Below, piece after piece: positions 17,182 through 25,037 of a DNA stretch of 64,000 nucleotides. The position numbers and the translations under genes were made by a program. Positions within the stretch are counted from its first letter, which is position 1, and each line of letters begins with the position of its first letter. Source of the stretch: Brevundimonas sp. LM2 (lineage in GTDB: Bacteria > Pseudomonadota > Alphaproteobacteria > Caulobacterales > Caulobacteraceae); assembly GCF_002002865.1 (NCBI RefSeq), contig NZ_CP019508.1:434001-498000 (forward strand), read 5' to 3'. The notes under the pieces were generated by a model that was given only the letters and a program-made list of their open reading frames with translations, did no database searches and was not told the origin of the DNA.

Positions 17182-17881
17182 GCCGGTCCAGATCGTGGCC
17201 GCGGGCCTCGTGGCCGTCAGCCTGCTGGCGACCGCGACCCCGGCGCCGGCACAACAGGTCGTCTTCGACCCCCGCAACCACATCGAAAATGCGCTTCAGG
17301 CGGCGCGTCAGCTGGAGAGCCTGGCCAACGAGGCCAGGAGCCTTGCGGCCTCGCCTTACAGCCACCTGACCGGCAACAGCCAGTCGTTGCGCGACATGGC
17401 CGAACTGGCCCGCACGGCGCGCGGGATCGCCAGTTCGGTCAGCGGCCTGGAGCAGCAGTTCGAGAGCCTCTATCCCGATGACCTGTCCGGCTCAGACATG
17501 CTGCGGCTTCTGGAACAGGGGCAGGCCCGGACCGCCAACGCCCGGCGCACGGCCGAGGATGTGGCCCGCACGGCGGCCGAGCTCGAACGTCTGGGTCAGG
17601 GCCGCAATCAGCGGCTGACGGGCGCCCTCTCGGCCAGCGAGGCCGCTTCAGGCCAGACCGCCGCGATCCAGTCGTCGAACCAGATGCTGGCTGTCCTCGC
17701 CGAGGATCTGGCGGCTTTGCGCACCATCATGCTGGCCCAGTCCCGGCTTCTGGCCGAGGCGACGGCGCGCGACGCCGCAACCCAGGCCTCGGGGGACGAG
17801 GCCCGTCGCCGCCGCTGGGCGGGCTCGGCCGGAACGCCCGCCGCACCGACCTTCGATCCCCTGTCGCACGCGCGGGACTGA
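17132..17881 (+). CDS. trbJ: TrbJ, VirB5-type pilus-tip protein
   Basis: A 249-residue exported protein. The signal peptide VAAGLVAVSLLATATPAPAQQ is followed by a long, mostly alpha-helical, coiled-coil-like body (for example ALQAARQLESLANEARSLAAS), as in VirB5/TrbJ. Homologues sit at the pilus tip and help contact with the recipient. The first ATG lies inside the end of trbE (50-base overlap). Confidence 0.9.
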   Translation: MLMPFSTPSPDRSRPNRPVQIVAAGLVAVSLLATATPAPAQQVVFDPRNHIENALQAARQLESLANEARSLAASPYSHLTGNSQSLRDMAELARTARGIASSVSGLEQQFESLYPDDLSGSDMLRLLEQGQARTANARRTAEDVARTAAELERLGQGRNQRLTGALSASEAASGQTAAIQSSNQMLAVLAEDLAALRTIMLAQSRLLAEATARDAATQASGDEARRRRWAGSAGTPAAPTFDPLSHARD

Positions 17882-17893
17882 GGAGCGCAAGCG

Positions 17894-19309
17894 ATGTCGG
17901 TCGGAGTGGAAACCCCCAATGAGCTGATGATGGTGTTCTCCAACACCATATCGGCCGGATTCGACGCCCTGCAGGGCGCGGTCAACGGCGTCTTCGGGCT
18001 CCTGATCGTCCTGGTCGTCGCCCTGACCGGTATCCAGTGGGCGATGTCGTCCAATCGCGAAGTCCTGGCCTCCGGCTTTGGAAAGGTGCTGCTGATCGGG
18101 GCCTTCGCCTGGCTGATCAACGACTGGCAACAGCTGTCCGAGACGATCTACGCCGGGTTCATCGAACTGGGGCTGACGGCCGGCGGCGGATCGCTCAGCC
18201 GGGCCGACTTCCTCAATCCCGGAGCCATCCTGGCCCAGGGTTGGGAAATCGTGAAGGCGCTCGGCGAGACCCCCGCGCCCGTCGACAATCCGCTCGACGT
18301 GGTCGGCAACATGGCCGACGCCCTGATCCTGGGCCTGGCCATGATCGGCATCATGCTGGCCTTCGCCGTGTTGGCCCTGCAGATCATAGTAGCCCTGCTG
18401 GAGTTCAAGATCGTCACCCTGGGCGGCTTTATCCTTCTGCCCTTCGGGATCTGGAACAAGTCCGCCTTCCTGGCCGAACGGCCCCTGGGATACGTCGTGT
18501 CCTCGGGTCTCAAGGTCCTGGCCCTGGCCATCGTCATCTCCGGGGCCCGGACCGTCTTCGACCAGCTCCAGCCCTCGGCCAATCCCGATATCTACGAGGC
18601 GTTGAGCATCCTCGTCGCCGCGATCCTTCTGGCCATGCTGGCGATGTTCATCCCCAATCTGGCCTCGGCCCTGGTGACGGGCGGACCCGCCCTGGGAGCC
18701 GGCGCCGCGATCACTGCCGGAATCGCCGTCGGCGGCAGCGCCGCCCTGGCCGGAGCCGGGATCGCGGGTGCGGGCACGGCGGTCGCAGGCGGCGCGGCGA
18801 AGATGGCGGGGCCGGCCCGGGCGGCGGCCGGCGCTGCCGGCGGCCGGTCTCCGACCCCGCCGATGTCGCCTCCGCCATCCACACCGCCCAAACCCTCCAA
18901 TGACAATCCCTCGCCGTCGGGTCCGCGCCGACCGTCGGGCGGGGCGATGTCCGCCGCGCCGACATTTCCCTCCAGCGGCGTTTCCGAACCTGCGGTCGCC
19001 TGGCAGCCTCGCCAAACGTCGGGATCGCCTTCGGGAGAAGCGTCGGGATCCGGCGGCGCGGCCAACGACGGCGCCGGTGCCGGGGCGCGGCCAGGCCGAC
19101 CGGCCGAAAAGCTCGCGGCGGAGGCTGAGGCCGCCAAATCCGATTTCCATCGGGCGGCCGCAGGTTCGCCCGCGTCCGGCGGGTTGAAGCCGCCGGCGCG
19201 CGCCCAGGCGCTTCAAGCCTTCTTCGTCGCCAACGCCGGGCGCGGCCTCATGCCTGCCGGTGAGACCAGCGGCGTCCTGTCTCCCAATCTGAGAACCGAG
19301 GAGTCCTGA
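17894..19309 (+). CDS. trbL: TrbL, VirB6-type polytopic membrane protein
   Basis: A 471-residue protein. Residues 1-280 carry about six membrane helices of the VirB6/TrbL core (for example GVFGLLIVLVVALTGIQWAM). After a glycine/alanine-rich segment, the C-terminal 190 residues are proline/serine/glycine rich and low in complexity. TrbL forms the inner-membrane pore of the transfer channel. GGAGCG lies before the ATG, and the gap from trbJ is 12 bases. Confidence 0.93.
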   Translation: MSVGVETPNELMMVFSNTISAGFDALQGAVNGVFGLLIVLVVALTGIQWAMSSNREVLASGFGKVLLIGAFAWLINDWQQLSETIYAGFIELGLTAGGGSLSRADFLNPGAILAQGWEIVKALGETPAPVDNPLDVVGNMADALILGLAMIGIMLAFAVLALQIIVALLEFKIVTLGGFILLPFGIWNKSAFLAERPLGYVVSSGLKVLALAIVISGARTVFDQLQPSANPDIYEALSILVAAILLAMLAMFIPNLASALVTGGPALGAGAAITAGIAVGGSAALAGAGIAGAGTAVAGGAAKMAGPARAAAGAAGGRSPTPPMSPPPSTPPKPSNDNPSPSGPRRPSGGAMSAAPTFPSSGVSEPAVAWQPRQTSGSPSGEASGSGGAANDGAGAGARPGRPAEKLAAEAEAAKSDFHRAAAGSPASGGLKPPARAQALQAFFVANAGRGLMPAGETSGVLSPNLRTEES

Positions 19310-19311
19310 CC

Positions 19312-19995
19312 ATGCACCCCTTCTTTCGTCCCAAACGCGCCCTGGCCTCCGCGCCCGAGACGACCCCCTATCAGCGCGCCGGCCAGATCTGGGACGACCG
19401 GATGGGGCTGTCCCTGGCCCATGCCCGGAACTGGCGCCGTATCGCGGTGGCCAATCTCGTCCTCGCCGGTTTCCTTGGCGCGGGTTGGTGGGTCCAGGCC
19501 GACAGGGCCGTCGTCAAACCCTTCGTGGTCGAGGTCTCCGATCTCGGACAGACCCAGAGGATCACGGCGATCGGCGGCCGCTACGAACCGACCGAGGCCC
19601 AGATCGGCCACGCGCTGGCCGGCTGGGTGCGTGACGTCCGCTCCAAATCCATCGACCCGATCGTCATCCGGCAGAACTGGCTTCGGGCCTACGACCTGAT
19701 GACCCCCAAGGCGGCGAGCTTCCTCAACGCCTGGGCCCAGACCCACGACCCGTTCGCCGAGGTCGGGCGCGAGGCTGTCAACGTGGAGGTGCTCAACGTC
19801 GTGCGGCGCACCGAGCGGACCTACGATCTGCAATGGCGCGAGACTCGCTTCGTCAACGGCCAGCAGGCCGGCGTCGAGCGCTGGCGCGCCCTGATCACCA
19901 CAACGACCCAGCCGCCCCGCACCGAGGCCGAGCTGATGAAGAACCCCCTTGGACTGAAAATCGAGGACGTATCATGGACCCCCGACGCTTCCTGA
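19312..19995 (+). CDS. trbF: TrbF, VirB8-type channel protein
   Basis: A 227-residue bitopic protein with a cytoplasmic N-terminus, one membrane helix (IAVANLVLAGFLGAGWWVQ) and a periplasmic NTF2-like domain ending in LQWRETRFVNGQQAGVERWRALI. This is the VirB8/TrbF layout, a scaffold that links the inner-membrane and core complexes. It starts two bases after trbL and overlaps trbG by 22 bases. Confidence 0.93.
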   Translation: MHPFFRPKRALASAPETTPYQRAGQIWDDRMGLSLAHARNWRRIAVANLVLAGFLGAGWWVQADRAVVKPFVVEVSDLGQTQRITAIGGRYEPTEAQIGHALAGWVRDVRSKSIDPIVIRQNWLRAYDLMTPKAASFLNAWAQTHDPFAEVGREAVNVEVLNVVRRTERTYDLQWRETRFVNGQQAGVERWRALITTTTQPPRTEAELMKNPLGLKIEDVSWTPDAS

Positions 19996-21002
19996 TCCTG
20001 GCCGGCCTGGGCCTCAGCCTGTCCGGCTGCGCCGTATTCGGCCGAACGACCATGCCGCCGACGGTTGCGCCGCTGCCTGTCGTCACGGCCGAGGCTGCCG
20101 TCATCGCCGAAGCCGAAGCCCTGCCGCAATCGACGGTGCAGGTCGATGATGCGCTGGTTCCCGATGCGACCCCGGCGCCCGCCGTTCCCGTCGGCACGCC
20201 CTATGAGGCGCAGCCGACGGCCGTGGCGCCAGCGACGGGGATGACCGGCCGCCGCGCCATCGTCGCCGCCAATCTGGACGCCCGGGCCCCGTCCCGTTCG
20301 GACGCCTTCGTCGGCGGGGTCCAGGTGTTCGCCTGGTCTCCGGGTCGGGTGTTCGAGGTCTGGACAGCGCCTCTGCGGGTCACCACCCTGACCCTGGGCG
20401 CTGGCGAAACCCTCGTCTCCAAGGCGGCCGGCGACACCGTCCGCTGGCAGATCGGCGAGACCACCTCCGGCGACGGGGCAGGTCAGCGAACCCATGTCCT
20501 GCTCAAGCCGCTGCAACGCGGGTTGGAAACCAACCTGGTCCTGACCACCAACCGACGGGTCTATTTCATCGACCTGAAAAGCGGTGACGCCTCAGGCTTC
20601 AACGCGGCGGTCGCCTGGGACACCGGGGCGATGGATCCCCCGGCCATGGCGCCGATCGTCGAGGCGGCGGATATCCGCGTGTCGGACCCGGTGGCGATGC
20701 CGGAGGGGCCGATCGACGCCCGCTACCGGATAGAGCCGCAAGGGCGCCGTGCACGGTGGACGCCGGCCTCGGTCTTCAACGACGGGCAGCGCACCTTCAT
20801 CGCCTTCGACCCCGATCTCCAGATCGACGAGTCCCCGGCCCTCTTCGTGATCGCCGACGACGGCGAGACCCAGATGGTCAACTACCGCCAGGCCGGAGGT
20901 CTGTTCATCGTCGATCGCGTCTTCGACCGCGCCGAACTCAGGCTCGGCGATCGACGCCCCCAGATCGTCCGCATTCGCCGCCTCCAGGGAGCCGCCCGAT
21001 GA
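19974..21002 (+). CDS. trbG: TrbG, VirB9-type core-complex protein
   Basis: A 342-residue protein with a lipoprotein-like signal (FLILAGLGLSLSGCAVFG). After a low-complexity linker it has the VirB9/TrbG beta-rich domains, with HVLLKPLQRGLETNLVLTTNRRVYFIDL and a C-terminal ALFVIADDGETQMVNYRQAGGLFIVDRVF. It forms the outer-membrane core ring with TrbI. The lipobox-type cysteine, if lipidated, would do the anchoring done in other systems by VirB7/TrbH, for which no gene is seen here. The start overlaps trbF and the end overlaps trbI. Confidence 0.93.
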   Translation: MDPRRFLILAGLGLSLSGCAVFGRTTMPPTVAPLPVVTAEAAVIAEAEALPQSTVQVDDALVPDATPAPAVPVGTPYEAQPTAVAPATGMTGRRAIVAANLDARAPSRSDAFVGGVQVFAWSPGRVFEVWTAPLRVTTLTLGAGETLVSKAAGDTVRWQIGETTSGDGAGQRTHVLLKPLQRGLETNLVLTTNRRVYFIDLKSGDASGFNAAVAWDTGAMDPPAMAPIVEAADIRVSDPVAMPEGPIDARYRIEPQGRRARWTPASVFNDGQRTFIAFDPDLQIDESPALFVIADDGETQMVNYRQAGGLFIVDRVFDRAELRLGDRRPQIVRIRRLQGAAR

Positions 21003-22216
21003 CCCCGGACCAGGACATCCCTCACGACCCCGACGACGTCGCTTCCTCGGCAGCGTCCGGCGTCGGCCCTGAGGTCAGACCCGACATCACCAGCAAGGCC
21101 AAGGCGCCGCCGCCTGGCCTGTCGATGCGGGCTCCGCGTCCGCCGGTCACCCGGCTGCGCAAGTCTGTCGTTCAGACGATCGTGATCGGCGGCGTGATCC
21201 TCGTCTCCGGCTCCCTGGCCTGGGCCTTCATCGTCCAGCCGGAACTGCGCGACAGCGCCCGGCTCCGCGCCGTCGAAGGCCGGCAAGACCAGGCCCGGGG
21301 CTCCGTTCGGCCCTCCGAAGCGGTCACCGACCAGCCCGCAACCTATGACCGGCTGCCCGAGCCCCGCGTTGGGACCGAGCCCGAGACGGCTGAGCCTGGT
21401 GTTCCGCCGCCGGCGCCCGCGCCGGGCCGGTATAGCGCCGGTTATGCGCCATCGCGGACGACCCGGGCGGCCGGGCCCAGTCCGGGCGACCAGGCGGCGC
21501 GATCGGGCTTGTTCTTCGAGGGGGCGTCGACCGGGGCCGGTCCTGCCCCGCGTGCCGGGACGGGTCCAGCGACGGCCGGCGCTCGTGCGGACGCTGCGGA
21601 CGTCGGCGCCACCTATAATGGCCACACCCTCACGGCGCCGCTGTCACCCTATGAGCTGAAGGCCGGCGCGATCATTCCTGCGGTCCTGTTGACCGGGGTG
21701 GACACCGCGCGCGCCGGGCCGGTCGTCGCGACGGTCTCGCAGAACGTCTATGACACCGTCAGCGGCCGCCATCTCGTCCTGCCCCAGGGGACCCGGCTCA
21801 TCGGCCGTCATGAGGGCGAGAGCGCCTACGGCGACCGACGCGCCTTTCTGACCTGGGACCGGCTGATCCTGCCCAACGGCAAAAGTCTCGTCCTCACCGG
21901 CGAGCCCGGCGTAGACGCGCAAGGCGCGGTCGGGGTTCGGGGCCAGGTCGATCGGCGGCTATTCCCCTTGCTGGTCGGGACCCTGTTCGCCGGCGCGATC
22001 ACCACCCTCGGTCAGGTCGCACGCGACGGCGATGGCGAGGGTTCAGGCGGCCTGCTCGGCGACGCCGGTGACGCCGCCGCCATCGAGGGCTCCCAAGTCG
22101 GGGGGCGGCTCGTGGACCGGGAGCTGGACGTCCGGCCGTCGATCCGTCTGCGCGCCGGCGCTGCGGTCCGCGTGATGATCACCCGCGACCTGATCCTGGA
22201 GCCGTACCGGCCATGA
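20999..22216 (+). CDS. trbI: TrbI, VirB10-type core-complex protein
   Basis: A 405-residue VirB10/TrbI protein. It has a short cytoplasmic part, one membrane helix (VVQTIVIGGVILVSGSLAWAFIV), a proline-rich periplasmic arm and the conserved C-terminal beta-barrel domain beginning LKAGAIIPAVLLTGVDTARAGPVVATVSQNVYDT. The segment PQGTRLIGRHEG is a family hallmark. It spans both membranes and relays ATPase energy to the outer pore. Start and end overlap trbG and traF by four bases each. Confidence 0.95.
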   Translation: MTPDQDIPHDPDDVASSAASGVGPEVRPDITSKAKAPPPGLSMRAPRPPVTRLRKSVVQTIVIGGVILVSGSLAWAFIVQPELRDSARLRAVEGRQDQARGSVRPSEAVTDQPATYDRLPEPRVGTEPETAEPGVPPPAPAPGRYSAGYAPSRTTRAAGPSPGDQAARSGLFFEGASTGAGPAPRAGTGPATAGARADAADVGATYNGHTLTAPLSPYELKAGAIIPAVLLTGVDTARAGPVVATVSQNVYDTVSGRHLVLPQGTRLIGRHEGESAYGDRRAFLTWDRLILPNGKSLVLTGEPGVDAQGAVGVRGQVDRRLFPLLVGTLFAGAITTLGQVARDGDGEGSGGLLGDAGDAAAIEGSQVGGRLVDRELDVRPSIRLRAGAAVRVMITRDLILEPYRP

Positions 22217-22728
22217 CCTGGACCCCTCTCGATACTGGAAACCGCTGGGCCGTGCTCGGCGTCACCGTCTTCTTCCTCACCCTGGGCGCCCTGATCGCCG
22301 ACCAGACGCCAGCCCTGGCTTTGGTCAACGAGAGCCCCAGCGTCCCGCGTGGCCTGTATCTGCGACATCCGCGCGGCGCGCCGGAGAGGGGCGCGATGGT
22401 CGCTCTGCCCCAACCCCCGATCGCCCGGCGCTATCTGGGCGCGCTCGGCATGCCGGACGAGGTCCTTTTGATCAAACGGGTCGCGGCCGTCGGCGGCGAT
22501 CCCGTCTGCCGGCAGGGAACTGCGGTTCGAATGCCTGGCCGCGTGGCTCACGTTCTGGATCGTGATCGGCGCGGCGCGGCTCTGCCCGGCTGGACCGGCT
22601 GCCGTCGGCTCGCGCCGGACGAGCTCTTCCTGCTCGGCGACACGCCGGGAAGTTTCGACAGTCGCTATTTTGGCCCCGTCCGGACCCGAGACTTGGAGGG
22701 GGTGTTTCGGGAGACCCTGACATGGTGA
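22213..22728 (+). CDS. traF: TraF, S26-family pilin-processing peptidase
   Basis: A 171-residue inner-membrane serine protease of the signal-peptidase (S26) family. The catalytic serine lies in NESPSVPRGLYLR and the lysine in LLIKRVAAVGGD. The C-terminal box is LLGDTPGSFDSRYFGPV. TraF of RP4 cyclises the TrbC pilin, and the same substrate is present here. It overlaps both neighbours. Confidence 0.92.
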   Translation: MTWTPLDTGNRWAVLGVTVFFLTLGALIADQTPALALVNESPSVPRGLYLRHPRGAPERGAMVALPQPPIARRYLGALGMPDEVLLIKRVAAVGGDPVCRQGTAVRMPGRVAHVLDRDRRGAALPGWTGCRRLAPDELFLLGDTPGSFDSRYFGPVRTRDLEGVFRETLTW

Positions 22729-23327
22729 GATCCTTTTTGGCCGCCCTGGCCCTGGCGCTTGCAGCGGGCAACGCATCCGGTCAAACGGTCGACTGGCGCA
22801 ACGCCGGCGGCGATCTGTTCGGCCGTCCCGCCGCGCAGCCTGTGTCGGACGTGGCCGGCGTCTATGACCTCACGCCCCGACTTCCGCCCCTTTCACAGCC
22901 GTTCATGGACGCGATCGCCGTCGCCGCCGAGCGCCACGGGATCGACCCCAAGATGCTTCATGCCCTGGTGATCGTGGAATCCGCATATCGGGTCGATGCC
23001 GTGTCTCCGGTCGGGGCCGGCGGCCTGACGCAGTTGATGCCGGGAACGGCGGCGGATCTCGCGGTCAGAGACCGGTTCGATCCGATCGAGAACCTCAACG
23101 GCGGAGCGGACTATCTGGCCCGGCAGCTGCTCCGTTTCGGGGACGTTCGACTTGCGTTCGCGGCGTATAATTCGGGACCCGATCGGGTCGCCAGGCTCGG
23201 CCGCATACCGAATATCGCAGAGACGCAGGCCTACGTCGCCGCGGCCGTTGACTGCTACCTCGCGCTGTCAGCGGGGCGGGGCGCCCGCAATTCCCGAGAG
23301 TGCAGGGCGCCGGAGGCCGGCCGATGA
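22722..23327 (+). CDS. Periplasmic lytic transglycosylase (TrbN/SLT type)
   Basis: A 201-residue exported protein with a signal peptide (FLAALALALAAGNASGQ) and a soluble lytic transglycosylase domain. The catalytic glutamate is in ALVIVESAYRVDAVSP, followed by GAGGLTQLMPGTA and LAFAAYNSGP, all typical of the SLT fold. It opens the peptidoglycan for the transfer channel. It overlaps traF by seven bases and the next small gene by four, so it belongs to the transfer operon. Confidence 0.9.
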   Translation: MVRSFLAALALALAAGNASGQTVDWRNAGGDLFGRPAAQPVSDVAGVYDLTPRLPPLSQPFMDAIAVAAERHGIDPKMLHALVIVESAYRVDAVSPVGAGGLTQLMPGTAADLAVRDRFDPIENLNGGADYLARQLLRFGDVRLAFAAYNSGPDRVARLGRIPNIAETQAYVAAAVDCYLALSAGRGARNSRECRAPEAGR

Positions 23328-23605
23328 TCCCGGCGACGGAACCGGTCGTTCCGTCCGCCGGGGCGACCGATGAGGATTTGCTGACCCGCAAGGAAGCGTC
23401 CGCCTTTCTGATCCAGTTCGGCATCCGCATGAAGCCCGAGACCCTCGCGCGGCTATGGTCGACCGGCGGCAATGGCCCTCCCTGTCTCCACGTGCGGCAC
23501 AGGCCCTTTTACCCGCGTGGCGTGCTTCGCGCCTGGGCCTTGGAACAGGTCAGTGCTCTGCGTGCTTCTGCGCCTCCGGCGGCCAGGGGCCGGCGTCATG
23601 GGTGA
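23324..23605 (+). CDS. Small HTH DNA-binding protein
   Basis: A 93-residue protein with a helix-turn-helix of the excisionase/MerR-like type: LLTRKEASAFLIQFGIRMKPETLARLWSTGGNGPPCLHVRHRPFYPRGVLRAWA. The pattern (a helix, then a GNGPP turn and a tyrosine before the final helix) is common in small ICE and prophage regulators. The ATG overlaps the transglycosylase stop. It may act with the AlpA-like protein downstream in excision or transcription control. Confidence 0.75.
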   Translation: MIPATEPVVPSAGATDEDLLTRKEASAFLIQFGIRMKPETLARLWSTGGNGPPCLHVRHRPFYPRGVLRAWALEQVSALRASAPPAARGRRHG

Positions 23606-23804
23606 GGCCTGTCTGGAAGGGTTCAGGACCGAGTGGGCGCCCACCGTGGCGGACCTGCTGATCGACCCGGCGGTCAGCTTCGCCCTGAAGGACGTTCTTC
23701 GCACCTGGGAAATCCGTGATCCGGTCGATGCGGCGCGAGACGCCCGCTTGCTGGCCGAGGTTCTGGAACGCCGGGCGGACGAGGCGGTGTCATGGATCGG
23801 GTGA
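23598..23804 (+). CDS. Small hypothetical protein between two HTH genes
   Basis: A 68-residue acidic, helical protein (MGEACLEGFRTEWAPTVADLLIDPAVSF...). I do not recognise it. It overlaps the HTH gene before it by eight bases and the AlpA-like gene after it by 13. This overlap and its ATG argue for a real gene in the same unit. Confidence 0.6.
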   Translation: MGEACLEGFRTEWAPTVADLLIDPAVSFALKDVLRTWEIRDPVDAARDARLLAEVLERRADEAVSWIG

Positions 23805-24190
23805 CCGTTCCTCCCTTCGACGAGCTGGAGGACCGCATCCTGCCGTGGTCGCAGGTGAAGGTGATCTGCGGTCTGAGCCGGACGACGGTCTGGCGCATGC
23901 AGAAGACCGGAGATTTCCCGGCCTGCGTCCAGGTCTCGCAAAACCGGGTAGGCTGGTGGCAGAGCGAGCTGCTGGCGTGGCGACGGGCGAGGACACCGAA
24001 GCGTTTGCCGGAGCCCCGGGCCATAGTGGCGGCGGAGCCGGTTAAACCGCCAGTCAGGAGAATTCTGGAAGACCCGCCTAGATCGGCGGCGGCTCAGGCT
24101 GCGACCGGCTCGGACCAGCCCGTCAGGAGTCGTCGGAAACGGAAATCTGGTGTTCCGGAGAACCAGGCTGCGTTCGACTTCGGGGGCTAG
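23792..24190 (+). CDS. AlpA-like DNA-binding protein, candidate excisionase (RdfS type)
   Basis: A 132-residue protein whose N-terminal 70 residues form an AlpA/excisionase-type winged HTH: SQVKVICGLSRTTVWRMQKTGDFPACVQVSQNRVGWWQSELLAW. The C-terminal 60 residues are basic and proline rich. In related tyrosine-recombinase ICEs such a protein is the recombination directionality factor that drives excision. The integrase is 9.2 kb to the right, so pairing with it is inferred. Its stop meets that of the convergent DUF7662 gene. Confidence 0.75.
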   Translation: MDRVTVPPFDELEDRILPWSQVKVICGLSRTTVWRMQKTGDFPACVQVSQNRVGWWQSELLAWRRARTPKRLPEPRAIVAAEPVKPPVRRILEDPPRSAAAQAATGSDQPVRSRRKRKSGVPENQAAFDFGG

Positions 24191-24453
24191 GGGGCGGACC
24201 GGGTCGATTGGATTCGCTTGAAACGGACGCGGTCGGCGCCGGCGATCAGGAAGGCGTCGAAGCCGGCGTCGCCCCAGGCCTTGCGCTGAACGTGGGTCGT
24301 GGCCGGGTCGGTCGTGTTCGCCCACCACTGCGGCTGGCCCGCACTCTTGGGCAGCATATAGCCGATCTTTCGCTCCATCTCGACGAAGGAGAGCTCGAGT
24401 TCTTCGGACTTTTGCTTTCGGAGATAGTCCCGGAGCGGATCGTATTTAGCCAT
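24187..24453 (-). CDS. DUF7662 family small protein
   Basis: An 88-residue protein of the kind annotated as DUF7662: MAKYDPLRDYLRKQKSEELELSF, then ERKIGYMLPKSAGQPQWWANT and AGFDAFLIAGADRVRFKR. No catalytic residues are evident. Such genes scatter through defence and mobile regions. It is last in the minus-strand run AbiF, DUF4365-like, DUF2441, DUF7662, with a 63-base gap before it. It overlaps the AlpA-like gene tail to tail by four bases. Confidence 0.7.
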   Translation of the reverse strand: MAKYDPLRDYLRKQKSEELELSFVEMERKIGYMLPKSAGQPQWWANTTDPATTHVQRKAWGDAGFDAFLIAGADRVRFKRIQSTRSAP

Positions 24454-24516
24454 GCTCGTTTCTTATAGCGGACGTCGGCGCTCTTGTGAGTCTTCGTCGA
24501 CAAGACCCGTCCGCCA

Positions 24517-25029
24517 TCATGGAAGCCAGCTCGCCACCTGCGCGCCGACCTGCACCGGGAGTTGGAGAACGACTTCGAAATGCGGGTCTCGACGGGGACC
24601 GACTGCCGGCCGATGATTGGTCGTCTCGCCGCGCCAATAGGCCTCGTGATAGGCCTCCGTGCGATCGGGCGGCGCGACGAAGTCGAGCCAGAGACTGTCG
24701 CGGCTTTCCGCGCGCGATGACGTCACCTCGAAGATCGGGACCGGCACCATCGGCCTCGGCTCAATCCGTTCGGCGAACAACAGCGCCTCCTCCAGGGTCG
24801 CCGCAGCGAACAGGGCGGTCATGCGCGAGCCAGGGAGGTTCCCGAACCGCTCTCTGCGCAGAGTTTCCAGGCTATGTTCCCGGCGGGTCGCATCGTCGTC
24901 CAGCCTGGGTGGATTGGCGGTGATCTTGAACCAATAGGCCTGACCGAAGACCGACAATCCGTCCTTCAGCGGTAAGGCGAGGCCCGCCCTGAGCGAGCGC
25001 CCGCGATCGACATGATAGTAGGTTCGCAT
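24517..25029 (-). CDS. DUF2441 family protein, possible defence effector
   Basis: A 170-residue protein beginning MRTYYHVDRGRSLRAGLAL, the signature of DUF2441. Later segments ATLEEALLFAERIEPRPMVPVPIFEV and AYHEAYWRGE recur in that family. The HVDR...SLRAG opening resembles the start of RES- and DUF952-type ADP-ribosyltransferase folds, so an NAD-linked activity is a guess that deserves testing. It starts eight bases after the nuclease-like gene and is almost certainly co-transcribed with it. Confidence 0.7.
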   Translation of the reverse strand: MRTYYHVDRGRSLRAGLALPLKDGLSVFGQAYWFKITANPPRLDDDATRREHSLETLRRERFGNLPGSRMTALFAAATLEEALLFAERIEPRPMVPVPIFEVTSSRAESRDSLWLDFVAPPDRTEAYHEAYWRGETTNHRPAVGPRRDPHFEVVLQLPVQVGAQVASWLP

Positions 25030-25037
25030 CGTTGCAG

